A stretch of 33,029 nucleotides of DNA from a virus: the IMG/VR virus record IMGVR_UViG_3300021376_000208, positions 1-33,029 of that record. One strand, 5' to 3'. Below the pieces are notes generated by a model, which worked only from the letters and a program-made list of their open reading frames with translations, did no database searches and was not told the origin of the DNA. Position 1 is the first letter of the stretch, and each line of letters starts with the position of its first letter. Below are positions 1 to 7,865 of the stretch, one piece after another. A program made the position numbers and the translations under genes.

Positions 1-766
1 AATTTGCAAACTGATCGTGTAAGTGACCTAATATTTCTTTACTATCATCTTTTACAGGCTTTATTTCTGGACGGATAGTATGAAGATCAGTAAACCCGTG
101 TTCGGCATCATTTTCTTTTGTGTATTGAGGTATATTATTAAAATCATGGTTATAATATTCTTTAGCTAAAAATCTATATACCCCTTGTATAACCCGTTTA
201 GGGGTTTGAGTCAATTCATCAAAATCTACAAAGTGAAATTTATCTCGGTGTCCCCGCATGACTGCATCTCGGATAGTATTAAATGTACTACCTACCAATC
301 CCTCTTGACTGGTCCAGGTGTTAATACGACCTTCTAACGTGCCTAAATTTGGCCCCGTTTCCATAGGACTGTTGATGAGTTTAATTTCTTTACGGTATAG
401 TTTTTCTAAAGAAGAAAGAATACAGGTAATTTTCCTAGTAGTAGTTAGAATCTTGATAGGATGGCCCAGGACATTCTCAACCAATTCAACTAAAGTACTC
501 CACCCCCTGCTTTTATTAAACACTGTAGGACGGTCCGTGTCTGAGTGGTAACTTTGAAAAAGATCTTTAATAATTTGTAATTGTTTTTCAGGGGTTTCAG
601 ATGCTTTGATAACTGGGTTCTGTTTCCAAAATTGATGAATACCCCGGACTAATTCACTTAAACCACTAGTCGGTGTTACATGGAAGTCTGGATTTTGTGC
701 TAATATATTACAAAGCAACGTACTCCCCGAACGAGGCATACCATTGATAAAATATATCTCTTTCAC
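1..766 (-). CDS. Sulfotransferase-like P-loop protein, C-terminus cut by window edge
   Basis: A continuous minus-strand reading frame of 255 codons runs off the left edge. The predicted N-terminus VKEIYFINGMPRSGST contains the 5'-phosphosulfate-binding loop of PAPS-dependent sulfotransferases (GMPRSGST, residues 9-16), and the rest reads as a normal sulfotransferase alpha/beta fold. The family moves a sulfuryl group from PAPS to a hydroxyl or amine; the acceptor cannot be told from sequence. GTG at 764-766 is chosen because the only nearby ATG lies inside the P-loop. A box TATAAATT lies just upstream, similar to the late boxes of this window but only 3 nt from GTG. Divergent from the gene at 825. 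Phages of aquatic bacteria often carry such genes. Confidence 0.8.
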   Translation of the reverse strand, partial: MKEIYFINGMPRSGSTLLCNILAQNPDFHVTPTSGLSELVRGIHQFWKQNPVIKASETPEKQLQIIKDLFQSYHSDTDRPTVFNKSRGWSTLVELVENVLGHPIKILTTTRKITCILSSLEKLYRKEIKLINSPMETGPNLGTLEGRINTWTSQEGLVGSTFNTIRDAVMRGHRDKFHFVDFDELTQTPKRVIQGVYRFLAKEYYNHDFNNIPQYTKENDAEHGFTDLHTIRPEIKPVKDDSKEILGHLHDQFAN

Positions 767-813
767 TATAATTTATATTAACTTATAAAAACATATAATC
801 AACTTATAAAGAA

Positions 814-819
814 TAAATA
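814..819 (+). promoter_or_regulatory. Late-type promoter box, TAAATA-N5-ATG
   Basis: TAAATA lies 5 nt before the ATG at 825. T4 late promoters (TATAAATA) start about this far downstream, so transcription would begin at the start codon. Confidence 0.6.
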
Positions 820-824
820 ATAAG

Positions 825-1943
825 ATGGAAGTACAAACGGCTACTCGACCAAAATACTCTACAATTTTTGGTTTTGACACTTCCCATAAAGTATCAGCAA
901 AAGCCACTGATATAATCTATTGGATTATAATAGGGGCTGCTTACGCTTTTGCATATCATGCATTAGATCTTGTCTTATATTCATGGAATTGGTTTTTAGT
1001 AGCCATGACAGCTCTGGGTGTAGTTGGGCTTCCTTATTGTGTTAAAATTATATTGTTTGGAAGAGATGAATTTCCGAAAAAAGCTGCAATTTTGTGTGTA
1101 TTCTTAAGCTTACTCCCTACTATTTTTGATTTTACCGGTCTTTATTCTGAAACCGGATTACAGGATAGTCTTAAAACCAGTAAAGTTCAAATACTAGAGC
1201 AAGTTAATAATTTTGAGGCATCTAGTAAAAAAGCAGCTCAATTATTAGAAGATCAGATTAAAGAAAATGAAAGGAATAGGTTAGCTGAAATTGATGCTTC
1301 ACATTCAAGAAAGCTAGATGATATTAACAGACAGATTAATGAGGCAAATCAAAAGGTAATAGATGAGAAGTCTGGAGTGAGAGCCGACTTTACTACAGGT
1401 AAGCCTGGAGAAGGCCCGAGAACTAAAGAGCTTCAATCTGCAGTGAGAAGATTACAAAGTGAGGCTGAAATTGAAAAAGATGCATCACGTCAAAAAATTG
1501 AAAGGGAAGCTAATCTCGCCCGTCAGCAAACTAAGGATGAGGTTAAAAAACTACAAGAAGCAAACAAGATGATTGAAGAGAGATTTGTAGATATTAAAAA
1601 AGAGGTAAACAAAGCTAGAAATTTCGGTGAGCTTGAATTAGCTAATATTCAAGTAAACGGGTTAATATCTTCCGTTGCTTCTAAAGTTAATGTAGAGTTT
1701 AAAGCAACAGAGATTACTGGTTCTGATAATATTATAAGGCTTGCTTTTGATGCTCTTTTAAAGTTTGAAGTAACAGCGTTGGTGTGTTTTCTTCTAGCAT
1801 TACTTATGGAGATAGGTGATATTGTTATAGTTTATGTAATTCGTCATAAAAAAGAGAAAAAAGAACAAAATATTGATTTACATAAAGATGTTGCTTTTCC
1901 TGTAAGAGTAGCTATGTTTAAGAAGACATATGAAGGTTATTAG
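825..1943 (+). CDS. Coiled-coil membrane protein of unknown function
   Basis: 372 aa. Three hydrophobic segments near the N-terminus (about residues 30-50, 55-77 and 86-108) are followed by a long charged, Lys/Glu/Gln-rich coiled coil (about 115-290), a fourth membrane segment (about 315-340) and a basic tail. This layout resembles DUF4407-type membrane proteins, but I do not see a diagnostic motif. It probably sits in the host inner membrane with the coiled coil on one face. The late-type box TAAATA 5 nt before ATG suggests late expression. The downstream gene overlaps its 3' end by 14 nt. Confidence 0.75.
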   Translation: MEVQTATRPKYSTIFGFDTSHKVSAKATDIIYWIIIGAAYAFAYHALDLVLYSWNWFLVAMTALGVVGLPYCVKIILFGRDEFPKKAAILCVFLSLLPTIFDFTGLYSETGLQDSLKTSKVQILEQVNNFEASSKKAAQLLEDQIKENERNRLAEIDASHSRKLDDINRQINEANQKVIDEKSGVRADFTTGKPGEGPRTKELQSAVRRLQSEAEIEKDASRQKIEREANLARQQTKDEVKKLQEANKMIEERFVDIKKEVNKARNFGELELANIQVNGLISSVASKVNVEFKATEITGSDNIIRLAFDALLKFEVTALVCFLLALLMEIGDIVIVYVIRHKKEKKEQNIDLHKDVAFPVRVAMFKKTYEGY

Positions 1944-2184
1944 AAAATTTATAACCTGCTCTTGTGAGTCAGAAGCTATTTTGTTAGAAAGATATAAAGG
2001 CGAAGAAGAGATATACCTTTCTATTTTTGGAAGAGGACTTAATATTAAAAGATATAATATAAAAGACAGATTAAGACATATCTGGCAAATTATAGTAAAG
2101 GGATTTCCGTATACTGATGAAATCGTTTTAAAGAAAGAGAAAGCTAGAGAATTAGCTCAAATGCTCTTAAATCTTTCAAAATGA
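1930..2184 (+). CDS. Small phage protein with RHIW motif
   Basis: 84 aa, overlapping the previous gene by 14 nt and the next by 4 nt (ATGA), so it is translated from the same message. The central stretch RLRHIWQIIVKGFPYTDEI followed by a Lys/Glu-rich helix with a conserved-looking LAQMLL end resembles a family of small phage proteins of unknown function that I recall from other phages. No membrane segment. No Shine-Dalgarno is visible; translational coupling is likely. Confidence 0.65.
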   Translation: MKVIRKFITCSCESEAILLERYKGEEEIYLSIFGRGLNIKRYNIKDRLRHIWQIIVKGFPYTDEIVLKKEKARELAQMLLNLSK

Positions 2185-2390
2185 AAATCAATCTTCTTAA
2201 TAAAAGTAATATATTTGTCGAAATAACCACACCTTCAATTATTTTACATAGAAAAGAAGAACAAGAAATAGAATGTGGCCCTTATATTACAGAGTTAAAT
2301 ACAGGAATTTTTTATAGTAAATATGATTACGGTTATATGTTAAAGATTCAATTTTTAGGTTTTGGATTAGATATTTGGTGGATGCTTTAA
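2181..2390 (+). CDS. Small hypothetical protein
   Basis: 69 aa; starts in the ATGA overlap with the preceding gene. Predicted mostly beta-strand, ending in an aromatic tail GFGLDIWWML. Its similar size and placement suggest it works with the preceding gene. The stop codon shares the palindrome TTAA with the convergent gene at 2387-2653. Function unknown. Confidence 0.6.
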   Translation: MKINLLNKSNIFVEITTPSIILHRKEEQEIECGPYITELNTGIFYSKYDYGYMLKIQFLGFGLDIWWML

Positions 2391-2653
2391 ATGGGCAAAA
2401 CCATAGTGTAAGGTGAAATAGTATATCCCTGAGGAATTTGTGCCCAAACTTCTTTGTCATTAATTCTTAGCATTCTTTCTCCAGCTATAACTGCCGAACA
2501 GTCGTTACTTCTAACAAGTCTAGTATTTCTATAAGAAACTAAACCATTAATAACAAATTTCTGACCATAATTTAACCAACCAAGGGGTATTTCTTTTTTG
2601 TCCATAACATTATTATAGGTGTTAAAAAACATAATACAAGCTTTTCTTGACAT
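2387..2653 (-). CDS. Small hypothetical protein, lone minus-strand gene
   Basis: 88 aa on the minus strand inside a plus-strand cluster. The composition is protein-like, with a C-terminal beta-rich part containing AQIPQGYTISPY, and no clear family. Its start codon lies inside the promoter of the divergent gene at 2681, and its stop overlaps the stop of the gene at 2181 by exactly 4 nt. I see no clear promoter of its own. Moderate confidence that it is expressed. Confidence 0.5.
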   Translation of the reverse strand: MSRKACIMFFNTYNNVMDKKEIPLGWLNYGQKFVINGLVSYRNTRLVRSNDCSAVIAGERMLRINDKEVWAQIPQGYTISPYTMVLPI

Positions 2654-2674
2654 TAATTAAAAATAATATAAAAT
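2647..2674 (+). promoter_or_regulatory. Sigma70-like promoter TTGACA-N16-TAAAAT
   Basis: Perfect -35 box TTGACA (2647-2652), 16-bp spacer, TAAAAT (2669-2674), then 6 nt to the ATG at 2681. Predicted to give a leaderless mRNA. Confidence 0.7.
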
Positions 2675-2680
2675 AATTTT

Positions 2681-2998
2681 ATGGAGTTAGAAGATATAGC
2701 CAAAGAGTTGGAAAAACTAGCTACATTAAATGGAGTTGAGCTTTATATTGACGACACCACTCTTCAATATTCATTTATTCCTGTAATTAATGATAAAGGA
2801 GTTGTAGGTGCTGTAGGTCAATATCTTGAAAAAAATAAAGTTAAAATAGGATTTTTTATATTAAATGATTCAGTGGTAAGATATGCGTTAAGCGAGGGGT
2901 TTGAAAAGGATCAAATTTATAATTGTTTCAAGAAAAAGCTCTTTAAAGAAACTGATAAAAGCGAGTTTTTTAAAATAATGGTAGAAAAGAATAATTGA
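2681..2998 (+). CDS. Hypothetical protein, leaderless early gene
   Basis: 105 aa, acidic and mixed alpha/beta, with no recognised domain. It begins MELEDIAKELEKLATLNGVE, a helix followed by strands. The start is fixed by a well-formed promoter whose -10 box ends 6 nt before ATG. The TGA stop at 2996-2998 lies inside the -35 box of the next gene (TTGATT, 2995-3000), so the two genes are packed promoter-to-stop. Function unknown. Confidence 0.65.
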   Translation: MELEDIAKELEKLATLNGVELYIDDTTLQYSFIPVINDKGVVGAVGQYLEKNKVKIGFFILNDSVVRYALSEGFEKDQIYNCFKKKLFKETDKSEFFKIMVEKNN

Positions 2999-3022
2999 TT
3001 TTATTTTTTTTTATAGTATAAT
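2995..3022 (+). promoter_or_regulatory. Sigma70-like promoter TTGATT-N16-TATAAT
   Basis: TTGATT (2995-3000), 16 bp, consensus TATAAT (3017-3022), 6 nt, ATG at 3029. Confidence 0.75.
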
Positions 3023-3028
3023 TTTTAT

Positions 3029-3229
3029 ATGGCTAAATTATCACCAAGCAAATTACAAAAACTAATCGCAAAGGGAAGAGTAACTCCTGTCATTCAATCC
3101 TCACAAGACGGTAAAAATTATTTATTGGGGTACAGGCGTTCAAGTAAGCGTAGCTCTAAGATTAATGAAAATTATATGTTTGCTGAACCTATACCTTTAG
3201 AAAAAACAGTTGATTCTTCTAAACAATAG
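3029..3229 (+). CDS. Small basic protein
   Basis: 66 aa, Lys/Arg-rich, starting MAKLSPSKLQKLIAKGRVTP, which suggests a helix-turn followed by a strand pair. It carries the RRSSKRSSK basic patch near the middle. Leaderless start placed by the preceding promoter. A nucleic-acid-binding role is possible from its charge only; there is no recognisable motif. Confidence 0.6.
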   Translation: MAKLSPSKLQKLIAKGRVTPVIQSSQDGKNYLLGYRRSSKRSSKINENYMFAEPIPLEKTVDSSKQ

Positions 3230-3237
3230 TTTATTAT
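3210..3237 (+). promoter_or_regulatory. Sigma70-like promoter TTGATT-N16-TATTAT
   Basis: TTGATT (3210-3215), 16 bp, TATTAT (3232-3237). The predicted start of transcription is near 3244-3245, where there is an ATG; a Shine-Dalgarno-led ATG follows at 3263. The -35 box lies in the end of the upstream gene. Confidence 0.55.
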
Positions 3238-3262
3238 TAAAAGAATGAAAGGGGGTAATACA

Positions 3263-3460
3263 ATGATCGATTATAACAGCCGCGATCTTCAGCCGAAGAC
3301 ATTCTTCGTCAAGATCGAGCGTAGCCGCAATGGCTCGTTCACCGTTAAGCGTGCGAAGCTTCTTGAACAGAAGAACCAGTTCGCCCGTTCCATCCGTCGT
3401 GTTGATGCCCGCGATCTAACTCGCGCTATCAACCGTACTGGTGGTCTTAACGTTGCTTAA
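3263..3460 (+). CDS. Small, very basic, probably abundant protein
   Basis: 65 aa from ATG 3263 (71 aa if ATG 3245 is used). The start at 3263 is preceded by AAAGGGGGT, the best Shine-Dalgarno in the window, but the upstream ATG sits 7 nt after the -10 box and fits the leaderless pattern. The protein is Arg/Lys-rich (FARSIRRVDARDLTRAINR). Codons are markedly GC-rich (CGC, CGT, AAG, TTC, ATC) compared with AT-rich neighbours, as in strongly expressed genes. A strong intrinsic terminator follows. Nucleic-acid binding is plausible from charge; I recognise no family. Confidence 0.75.
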   Translation: MIDYNSRDLQPKTFFVKIERSRNGSFTVKRAKLLEQKNQFARSIRRVDARDLTRAINRTGGLNVA

Positions 3461-3478
3461 TTTTCAACGTTGCAAATT

Positions 3479-3517
3479 GAGCGCCGTTTCCTAATAAGAG
3501 CGGCGTTCTTTTTTTTC
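3479..3517 (+). terminator. Strong rho-independent terminator
   Basis: GAGCGCCG (3479-3486) pairs with CGGCGTTC (3501-3508): 8 pairs including one G-T, 14-nt loop, followed by a T run. Confidence 0.9.
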
Positions 3518-3530
3518 TAAAAAAATTTAC

Positions 3531-3558
3531 TTGTCTATTATAAAAATTCAACTATAAT
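3531..3558 (+). promoter_or_regulatory. Sigma70-like promoter TTGTCT-N16-TATAAT
   Basis: TTGTCT (3531-3536), 16 bp, TATAAT (3553-3558), 6 nt, ATG at 3565. It lies directly after the terminator and should drive the five-gene operon 3565-4875. Confidence 0.75.
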
Positions 3559-3564
3559 AGTTGT

Positions 3565-3864
3565 ATGCTTAATAAAGATGAAATTAATGCAAGGCTCAAG
3601 AAAAGCTTACAAGGGAAAACACCTAAACTTAAATGCCTTATATCTGGTGCAGAGCGTATTACAAGTATAGATTACCTTAAAACAAAAGAGGAAAAATTCG
3701 GTTCTATAGATAATTTTATAAAAAATTATATTTCAAGTAGTGCTATTAAATTATATAAACAAGGTAAATCGGTAGAAGAAATTAAGCTTGAGCTTAATCC
3801 TAATGGCAATCATAATATAGATATTAACAACATATCTGAAGCTATTAAGTACTATGAAATTTAA
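3565..3864 (+). CDS. Small protein, paralogue of the 10360 gene
   Basis: 99 aa. The segment TPKLKCLISGAERIT ... NYISSSAIKLYKQGK ... LELN aligns with the gene at 10360 (TPRLVCIITGKSRLT ... NYISRPALKLLRTGK ... ELG). The two are paralogues sharing a Cys, a Gly, an Arg-(Ile/Leu)-Thr triplet and the NYIS motif. Basic and mostly helical; function not recognised. Leaderless first gene of an operon. Unlike its paralogue it uses the AT-rich codons typical of the window, so expression is probably lower. Confidence 0.7.
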   Translation: MLNKDEINARLKKSLQGKTPKLKCLISGAERITSIDYLKTKEEKFGSIDNFIKNYISSSAIKLYKQGKSVEEIKLELNPNGNHNIDINNISEAIKYYEI

Positions 3865-4072
3865 TAATCCTCCTTTTCCTATAGGGTTAAAGAGACCAAA
3901 AGCAGATTTACCTCCTGAAAAATTGCGAAACCGATTCGGTAGAATGGTTTATGGGCACAAGACCGCAGGAGCTATTGAAATAATGACTAAAGATTGTTGG
4001 GATAATAATAAAAAATATTTTATTCCGAATGGTGCCAGAAGCTGTGTTAAAAACTTTTCAAAAATAACCTGA
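3854..4072 (+). CDS. Hypothetical protein in 3565 operon
   Basis: 72 aa, overlapping the preceding gene by 11 nt. Pro-rich basic N-terminus (NPPFPIGLKRPKADLPPEKL), then a short mixed region containing two Cys. No family recognised. No Shine-Dalgarno seen; probably coupled to the upstream gene. Confidence 0.55.
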   Translation: MKFNNPPFPIGLKRPKADLPPEKLRNRFGRMVYGHKTAGAIEIMTKDCWDNNKKYFIPNGARSCVKNFSKIT

Positions 4073-4387
4073 ATGAGACGCTGGAGAATCACTACTGGTA
4101 CAATTGATATAATTGGAGTAGAAGCGGACTCTCCTATGGAAGCTGCTACTAAAGTATTCGAAATGATTCATAAAGAAGGTAAAATAGAAAAATATAATAG
4201 AATGTATAATGTTGGGCTTCTTACTGAATGCACAGACATAGATAACTATAAGAAAAACCCAGATAATAACATTTTTTATGTATTATCTTCAAAGGTATTA
4301 GCGAATGCTGGCTTGCACAATATTAGTAAAGAGCTAGAATTAGCGGAAAGGAAGATGAAAAATGGTAAAAAGAAAAGACATAGATAA
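4073..4387 (+). CDS. Hypothetical protein in 3565 operon
   Basis: 104 aa, starting immediately after the upstream stop codon. The N-terminal half (RRWRITTGTIDIIGVEADSP then EAATKVFEMI) reads as a beta-hairpin plus helix, as in small phage proteins that handle nucleic acid, but no diagnostic motif is present. The C-terminus is strongly basic (KMKNGKKKRHR). It overlaps the next gene by 26 nt. Confidence 0.6.
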   Translation: MRRWRITTGTIDIIGVEADSPMEAATKVFEMIHKEGKIEKYNRMYNVGLLTECTDIDNYKKNPDNNIFYVLSSKVLANAGLHNISKELELAERKMKNGKKKRHR

Positions 4388-4634
4388 TGTTACTAATAAA
4401 ATAGTTAATATTACTCAAGTTATAGGTAGAGGTCAACGAGTACCTTTAATCGAATTAGAATTTAAGGCAAACGGTTTTACAAAAAATAATGGGCATAAAG
4501 TATATATAGATTATAATTGTGCTAAAGAGCTTTTGAACAAAATTAATAATAATATTGATATTATGCAATCAAAATACTTTGTAAATGAATATTATGAAAA
4601 ACTCACAAAGCCCAAGACTGAGAAATTTTTCTGA
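4362..4634 (+). CDS. Hypothetical protein in 3565 operon
   Basis: 90 aa. A purine-rich AAAGGAAG about 15 nt upstream could help ribosome binding. Composition is lysine- and asparagine-rich with no recognised domain. It overlaps both neighbours (26 nt upstream, 50 nt downstream), so the five genes probably form one transcript. Confidence 0.55.
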   Translation: MVKRKDIDNVTNKIVNITQVIGRGQRVPLIELEFKANGFTKNNGHKVYIDYNCAKELLNKINNNIDIMQSKYFVNEYYEKLTKPKTEKFF

Positions 4635-4875
4635 GGAAGTAAAAGAGCTCGAATTAGATAAACTAATTGAGCGCAAAAGAGATATCGATACTGCTCTTGA
4701 ATACGGTTTATTTCCTGATTGGGCTATATATTCTTCTTCTACAGCAAGTTCTAAATGGGAATTAAATTACTGGGATATTAGTGATATTTTGAGATATAGA
4801 AAAAATGTGTTGATGGAAATGCTTGATAGATGTAAAGATTTTGAATTATACCCTAAGCTTAAATTTTATTTTTGA
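4585..4875 (+). CDS. Hypothetical protein, last gene of 3565 operon
   Basis: 96 aa; ATG 4585 or ATG 4594 are both possible starts because of the 50-nt overlap with the upstream gene. An N-terminal acidic helix (EEVKELELDKLIERKRDID) precedes a Trp- and Tyr-rich part (WAIYSSS, WELNYWDISDILRYR). No family recognised. The stop is followed at once by the promoter for the RadA-like ATPase. Confidence 0.55.
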   Translation: MNIMKNSQSPRLRNFSEEVKELELDKLIERKRDIDTALEYGLFPDWAIYSSSTASSKWELNYWDISDILRYRKNVLMEMLDRCKDFELYPKLKFYF

Positions 4876-4876
4876 C

Positions 4877-4904
4877 TTGACCGATTTTATATTTCCATTA
4901 TACT
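4877..4904 (+). promoter_or_regulatory. Sigma70-like promoter TTGACC-N16-TATACT
   Basis: TTGACC (4877-4882), 16 bp, TATACT (4899-4904), 6 nt, ATG at 4911. Confidence 0.75.
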
Positions 4905-4910
4905 AAACGT

Positions 4911-5840
4911 ATGAACATTAAGATGACCTCAACGAAGTTTCAGCCGGTTAATTCGGTTGTAATCCCTGAAGTATTTAACCGTCGTATGAAGACAGGTAAT
5001 GAGAAGATTGATGCCGCATTCGGTAACGGTATTCTTCCTGGTAGTGCTATTACTCTAACTGCACGTGCAGGCATGGGTAAAACTACCTTTGTATTACAAT
5101 TGATTGAGAGCCTTCATAATAACGGATATAAAGTAGGGTACTGTTCTTCAGAGGAGAGTATTGCACAACTTGCAATGACTTGTAAGCGTTTGCAGGTCAA
5201 GAATATCCAGGTTTGTAACGAATCTGATGTAGATGTAATTTCTAAGTACATGGAAAATATGGATGTTATTGTTGTAGATTCATTTCAAGGTCTTGTAAAG
5301 GGTAATAAGCGTGGACGTGATTTAGAGAAATATTGTATTGAAAAGCTTGTCGTACGTGCTAAGGAAACTGAATGTGCAGTTATTCTTATCTGTCATAATA
5401 CTAAAGCAGGTGGTATTAAGGGTAGCTCTCTTATTATTCATGCCGTAGACGTTAATATTAGTATTAACCTTATTAAGGATGCTGAAATGAACGCCCGGTG
5501 CATTCGTTTTGATAAGAACCGATTTGGACCTGCAACCGATATTGAATGCTTTATCGAGTATAGTGGTTATGACTTTGAAACAGAGGTGGTTGTCGATAAG
5601 AAAGAGAAAGATGATCGCCCTTCCAAAGCTGATCGTAAGAAAGAACAGAGAGAGGCAATTCTTAAGCTAGATAAAATTACTCTTCCTGAAGTTTGTCAAA
5701 AGCTGGGTATTGATTCTACTCGCGCTGGATTTTTAATTCGTGAGCTTCAAAACGAAGGTAAGCTTGTTAAGAATGGACGAGGCGCAGAAGCGTTCTGGAC
5801 TAGATCTAATCTACATATTACAGTTGTAGAGTCTAAATAA
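4911..5840 (+). CDS. RadA/RecA-like ATPase with C-terminal winged-helix-like region
   Basis: 309 aa. The N-terminal part has the RecA-superfamily layout KTGNEKIDAAFGNGILPGS, Walker A ARAGMGKTT (about residues 47-55), then a hydrophobic Walker B strand ending in Asp (MDVIVVDSF, about 116-124) and an ICHNTKAGG strand-turn resembling the sensor region of RadA/Sms and KaiC-like ATPases. Residues about 235-309 carry a basic linker and a helix-turn-helix-like unit (LPEVCQKLGIDSTRAGFLIR). Likely a DNA recombination, repair or replication ATPase; it is not a clear UvsX or DnaB. Codons are more GC-rich than most neighbours, suggesting strong expression. Leaderless promoter start. Confidence 0.85.
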   Translation: MNIKMTSTKFQPVNSVVIPEVFNRRMKTGNEKIDAAFGNGILPGSAITLTARAGMGKTTFVLQLIESLHNNGYKVGYCSSEESIAQLAMTCKRLQVKNIQVCNESDVDVISKYMENMDVIVVDSFQGLVKGNKRGRDLEKYCIEKLVVRAKETECAVILICHNTKAGGIKGSSLIIHAVDVNISINLIKDAEMNARCIRFDKNRFGPATDIECFIEYSGYDFETEVVVDKKEKDDRPSKADRKKEQREAILKLDKITLPEVCQKLGIDSTRAGFLIRELQNEGKLVKNGRGAEAFWTRSNLHITVVESK

Positions 5841-7854
5841 TAGTATGTGTAATTTTTTGATCTGTAATACTATCTATATTGAGAGTAGTACCTAAGGCAT
5901 TTACTGTAGTATTGGAATTTCTTAGTACAGCTTTTCTTAAAGGAAATGCTTGCGCTATTAAATTATTAGTTCCAAAGAATCTATTACAAAATAATAAATC
6001 ACTAATGTTAGCGGTATTGTATGTAACGTCCCCGTTTTGTAACCTATAATTTGAATTTGTTTGCATACTAGAAGAATTTGATCCAAAAGGTAAGTTATGT
6101 ACAGTTGTGGTTGTACCGTTATAAGACGATACTGCAACTGTAGTCATTTCTGTTTGCATTATGTTACCTGAAACAGCATTAGACAACAACCAAGATTTAG
6201 CAGATGCGGGGGATGAAGAGGGAAACTCAGACAAATAAGTAGCTAATATCCCGGCTGCAATTGGACAAGCAGAAGAAGTTCCATTAAAAAATTGATATTT
6301 GTTATTGTTACTTACTGTAAAAAATTCACCAACACCCGGGTTTGCAGCTTGATTACTAAGTGCAGCCCATGCACCATTACCTGGAGTATATATATCAACA
6401 TCAGGACCAAAACTGCTATAAGCAGATTTTATAAAAAATGGACCTGATAGTGTGTTATATCTTGTAGAATTGTTTATTAAAATTCTAGATTCAGAATTAG
6501 TACCGGATAATACTGTATAAGCTGCTAATGCGTTGCCAGCTGTCCATATTTGATTTGCAGCTGCATCATTAAAACCAATAGGTATAATATCACCAACATA
6601 AATTATTGGGTAGGTTGCTTTACCGCCCGATACATTATAGCCTATATTTGGAGAGCCATACCAACTGACTGTACCATACAATAATCCAGTTGTGCTACCT
6701 GCTAAGTAACTACCGTATTCAGTATTGAGAGTATAACTTGTATTATTTGTTAAAGTTCTTAAAATTACAAAATTAGATCCGAATTTTCTAAAATTTATGC
6801 AATTAAAGGCAGATACTGAATTGTTGGTTAAGTATATATTATTATTTCCTGCTGCAACTAATGTATGTATTCCGTTAGATATTGCTGATCTAAAATAACT
6901 ATCAGCTGAAGAATTTTCACCTTGTAGACGGTTATAATTAAAAAACCCTGTAGTTTTACCCCCGCCAATAGAGTAATAAAAATCTAATGTATTTTGTTCT
7001 ACTCCTGTTACGTCGTTAGATATATAAGACCCAACATACCCCCAACTGTTAGTCCATATTGTTGATCTTGTACTACTTAAACCATGAAGGTTATTTTGTT
7101 TTGCTAATTGAAAAGCTATAGCCAATCTCATACATTGAGTAATAGAAAATCCGTCTGCTGTTGCACCTAGCTCATTTGACCTTAAAGCATAAATTTTTGC
7201 ATTTTTAGCAAACCCACATCTCTTACCTGCTACTAAACTTGCACATGCTGTGCCGTGCCCATCTGAATCTTGATAATAATTTGCAGATTGTGTAGTAACG
7301 ATTTGAGTTCCAGAAACAGGATTACCTTCTCTTAATAATGTCCAATTAAAATTTACAACAGTGCTTGTATCATTACTATCTGTTAAATCAGGGTGAGTAG
7401 CATCTACTCCACTATCTAATACTAATATATCTACATTACTGCAGTCAATAGAAGATAAAGATACAAACATACCACTAGTAATACCGGTTTGGGTATAATT
7501 TAAATTATAATCTTGACAATAAAGAAGATGATTTGGAATACAATCGGTAACACTTAATCCGTTGAATGAAGTAGTTTTAGAAGCTAATCTAGGTATTCCA
7601 TTTTGAGATGTCTTGGTATACCAATGTGTAACTTCTTGACTATCTTCATTAATTCTTATTATCTTATCGTTTTTATTTAATGTGTCAATCTCTTTCTGCG
7701 TCAAATCAAATTCCATTACATCAGGTAAAATTTCATGTGAATCAATGCAAGTTTTTTCACCTGATAATACAGAACAACCACTTAAAGGATTAGTCAATAA
7801 GTCATATATAAAGTCAGAATCTTCTCTATCTTTACATAATATAGATACTCTCAT
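5833..7854 (-). CDS. Subtilisin-like serine protease, probably virion-associated
   Basis: 673 aa, peptidase family S8. The catalytic triad is visible: Asp147 in VDILVLDSGVDATHPDL, His200 in DSDGHGTACASLVAG and Ser527 in NGTSSACPIAAG. The oxyanion-hole Asn337 is in LVAAGNNN. The first ~115 residues look like an I9-type or other pro-region and there is no signal peptide, which fits a protein carried in the particle or active in the cytoplasm. The C-terminal ~110 residues are Asn/Thr-rich like virion proteins. It is the distal gene of a late minus-strand cluster with a Thr/Pro stalk protein, and has its own late-type box. It may process structural proteins or degrade host surface proteins. Confidence 0.9.
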   Translation of the reverse strand: MRVSILCKDREDSDFIYDLLTNPLSGCSVLSGEKTCIDSHEILPDVMEFDLTQKEIDTLNKNDKIIRINEDSQEVTHWYTKTSQNGIPRLASKTTSFNGLSVTDCIPNHLLYCQDYNLNYTQTGITSGMFVSLSSIDCSNVDILVLDSGVDATHPDLTDSNDTSTVVNFNWTLLREGNPVSGTQIVTTQSANYYQDSDGHGTACASLVAGKRCGFAKNAKIYALRSNELGATADGFSITQCMRLAIAFQLAKQNNLHGLSSTRSTIWTNSWGYVGSYISNDVTGVEQNTLDFYYSIGGGKTTGFFNYNRLQGENSSADSYFRSAISNGIHTLVAAGNNNIYLTNNSVSAFNCINFRKFGSNFVILRTLTNNTSYTLNTEYGSYLAGSTTGLLYGTVSWYGSPNIGYNVSGGKATYPIIYVGDIIPIGFNDAAANQIWTAGNALAAYTVLSGTNSESRILINNSTRYNTLSGPFFIKSAYSSFGPDVDIYTPGNGAWAALSNQAANPGVGEFFTVSNNNKYQFFNGTSSACPIAAGILATYLSEFPSSSPASAKSWLLSNAVSGNIMQTEMTTVAVSSYNGTTTTVHNLPFGSNSSSMQTNSNYRLQNGDVTYNTANISDLLFCNRFFGTNNLIAQAFPLRKAVLRNSNTTVNALGTTLNIDSITDQKITHTII

Positions 7855-7859
7855 AATAT

Positions 7860-7865
7860 TATTTA
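7860..7865 (-). promoter_or_regulatory. Late-type promoter box for subtilase
   Basis: TAAATA on the minus strand, 5 nt before the ATG at 7854. Confidence 0.6.

Noticed and set aside
318-551. 77-codon plus-strand frame
   Set aside because: Antisense shadow of the sulfotransferase-like gene, whose frame is continuous and has a P-loop.
3245-3262. Treating ATG 3245 as the only start
   Set aside because: The in-frame ATG 3263 has the strongest Shine-Dalgarno in the window; both starts remain possible and this is reported as a finding.
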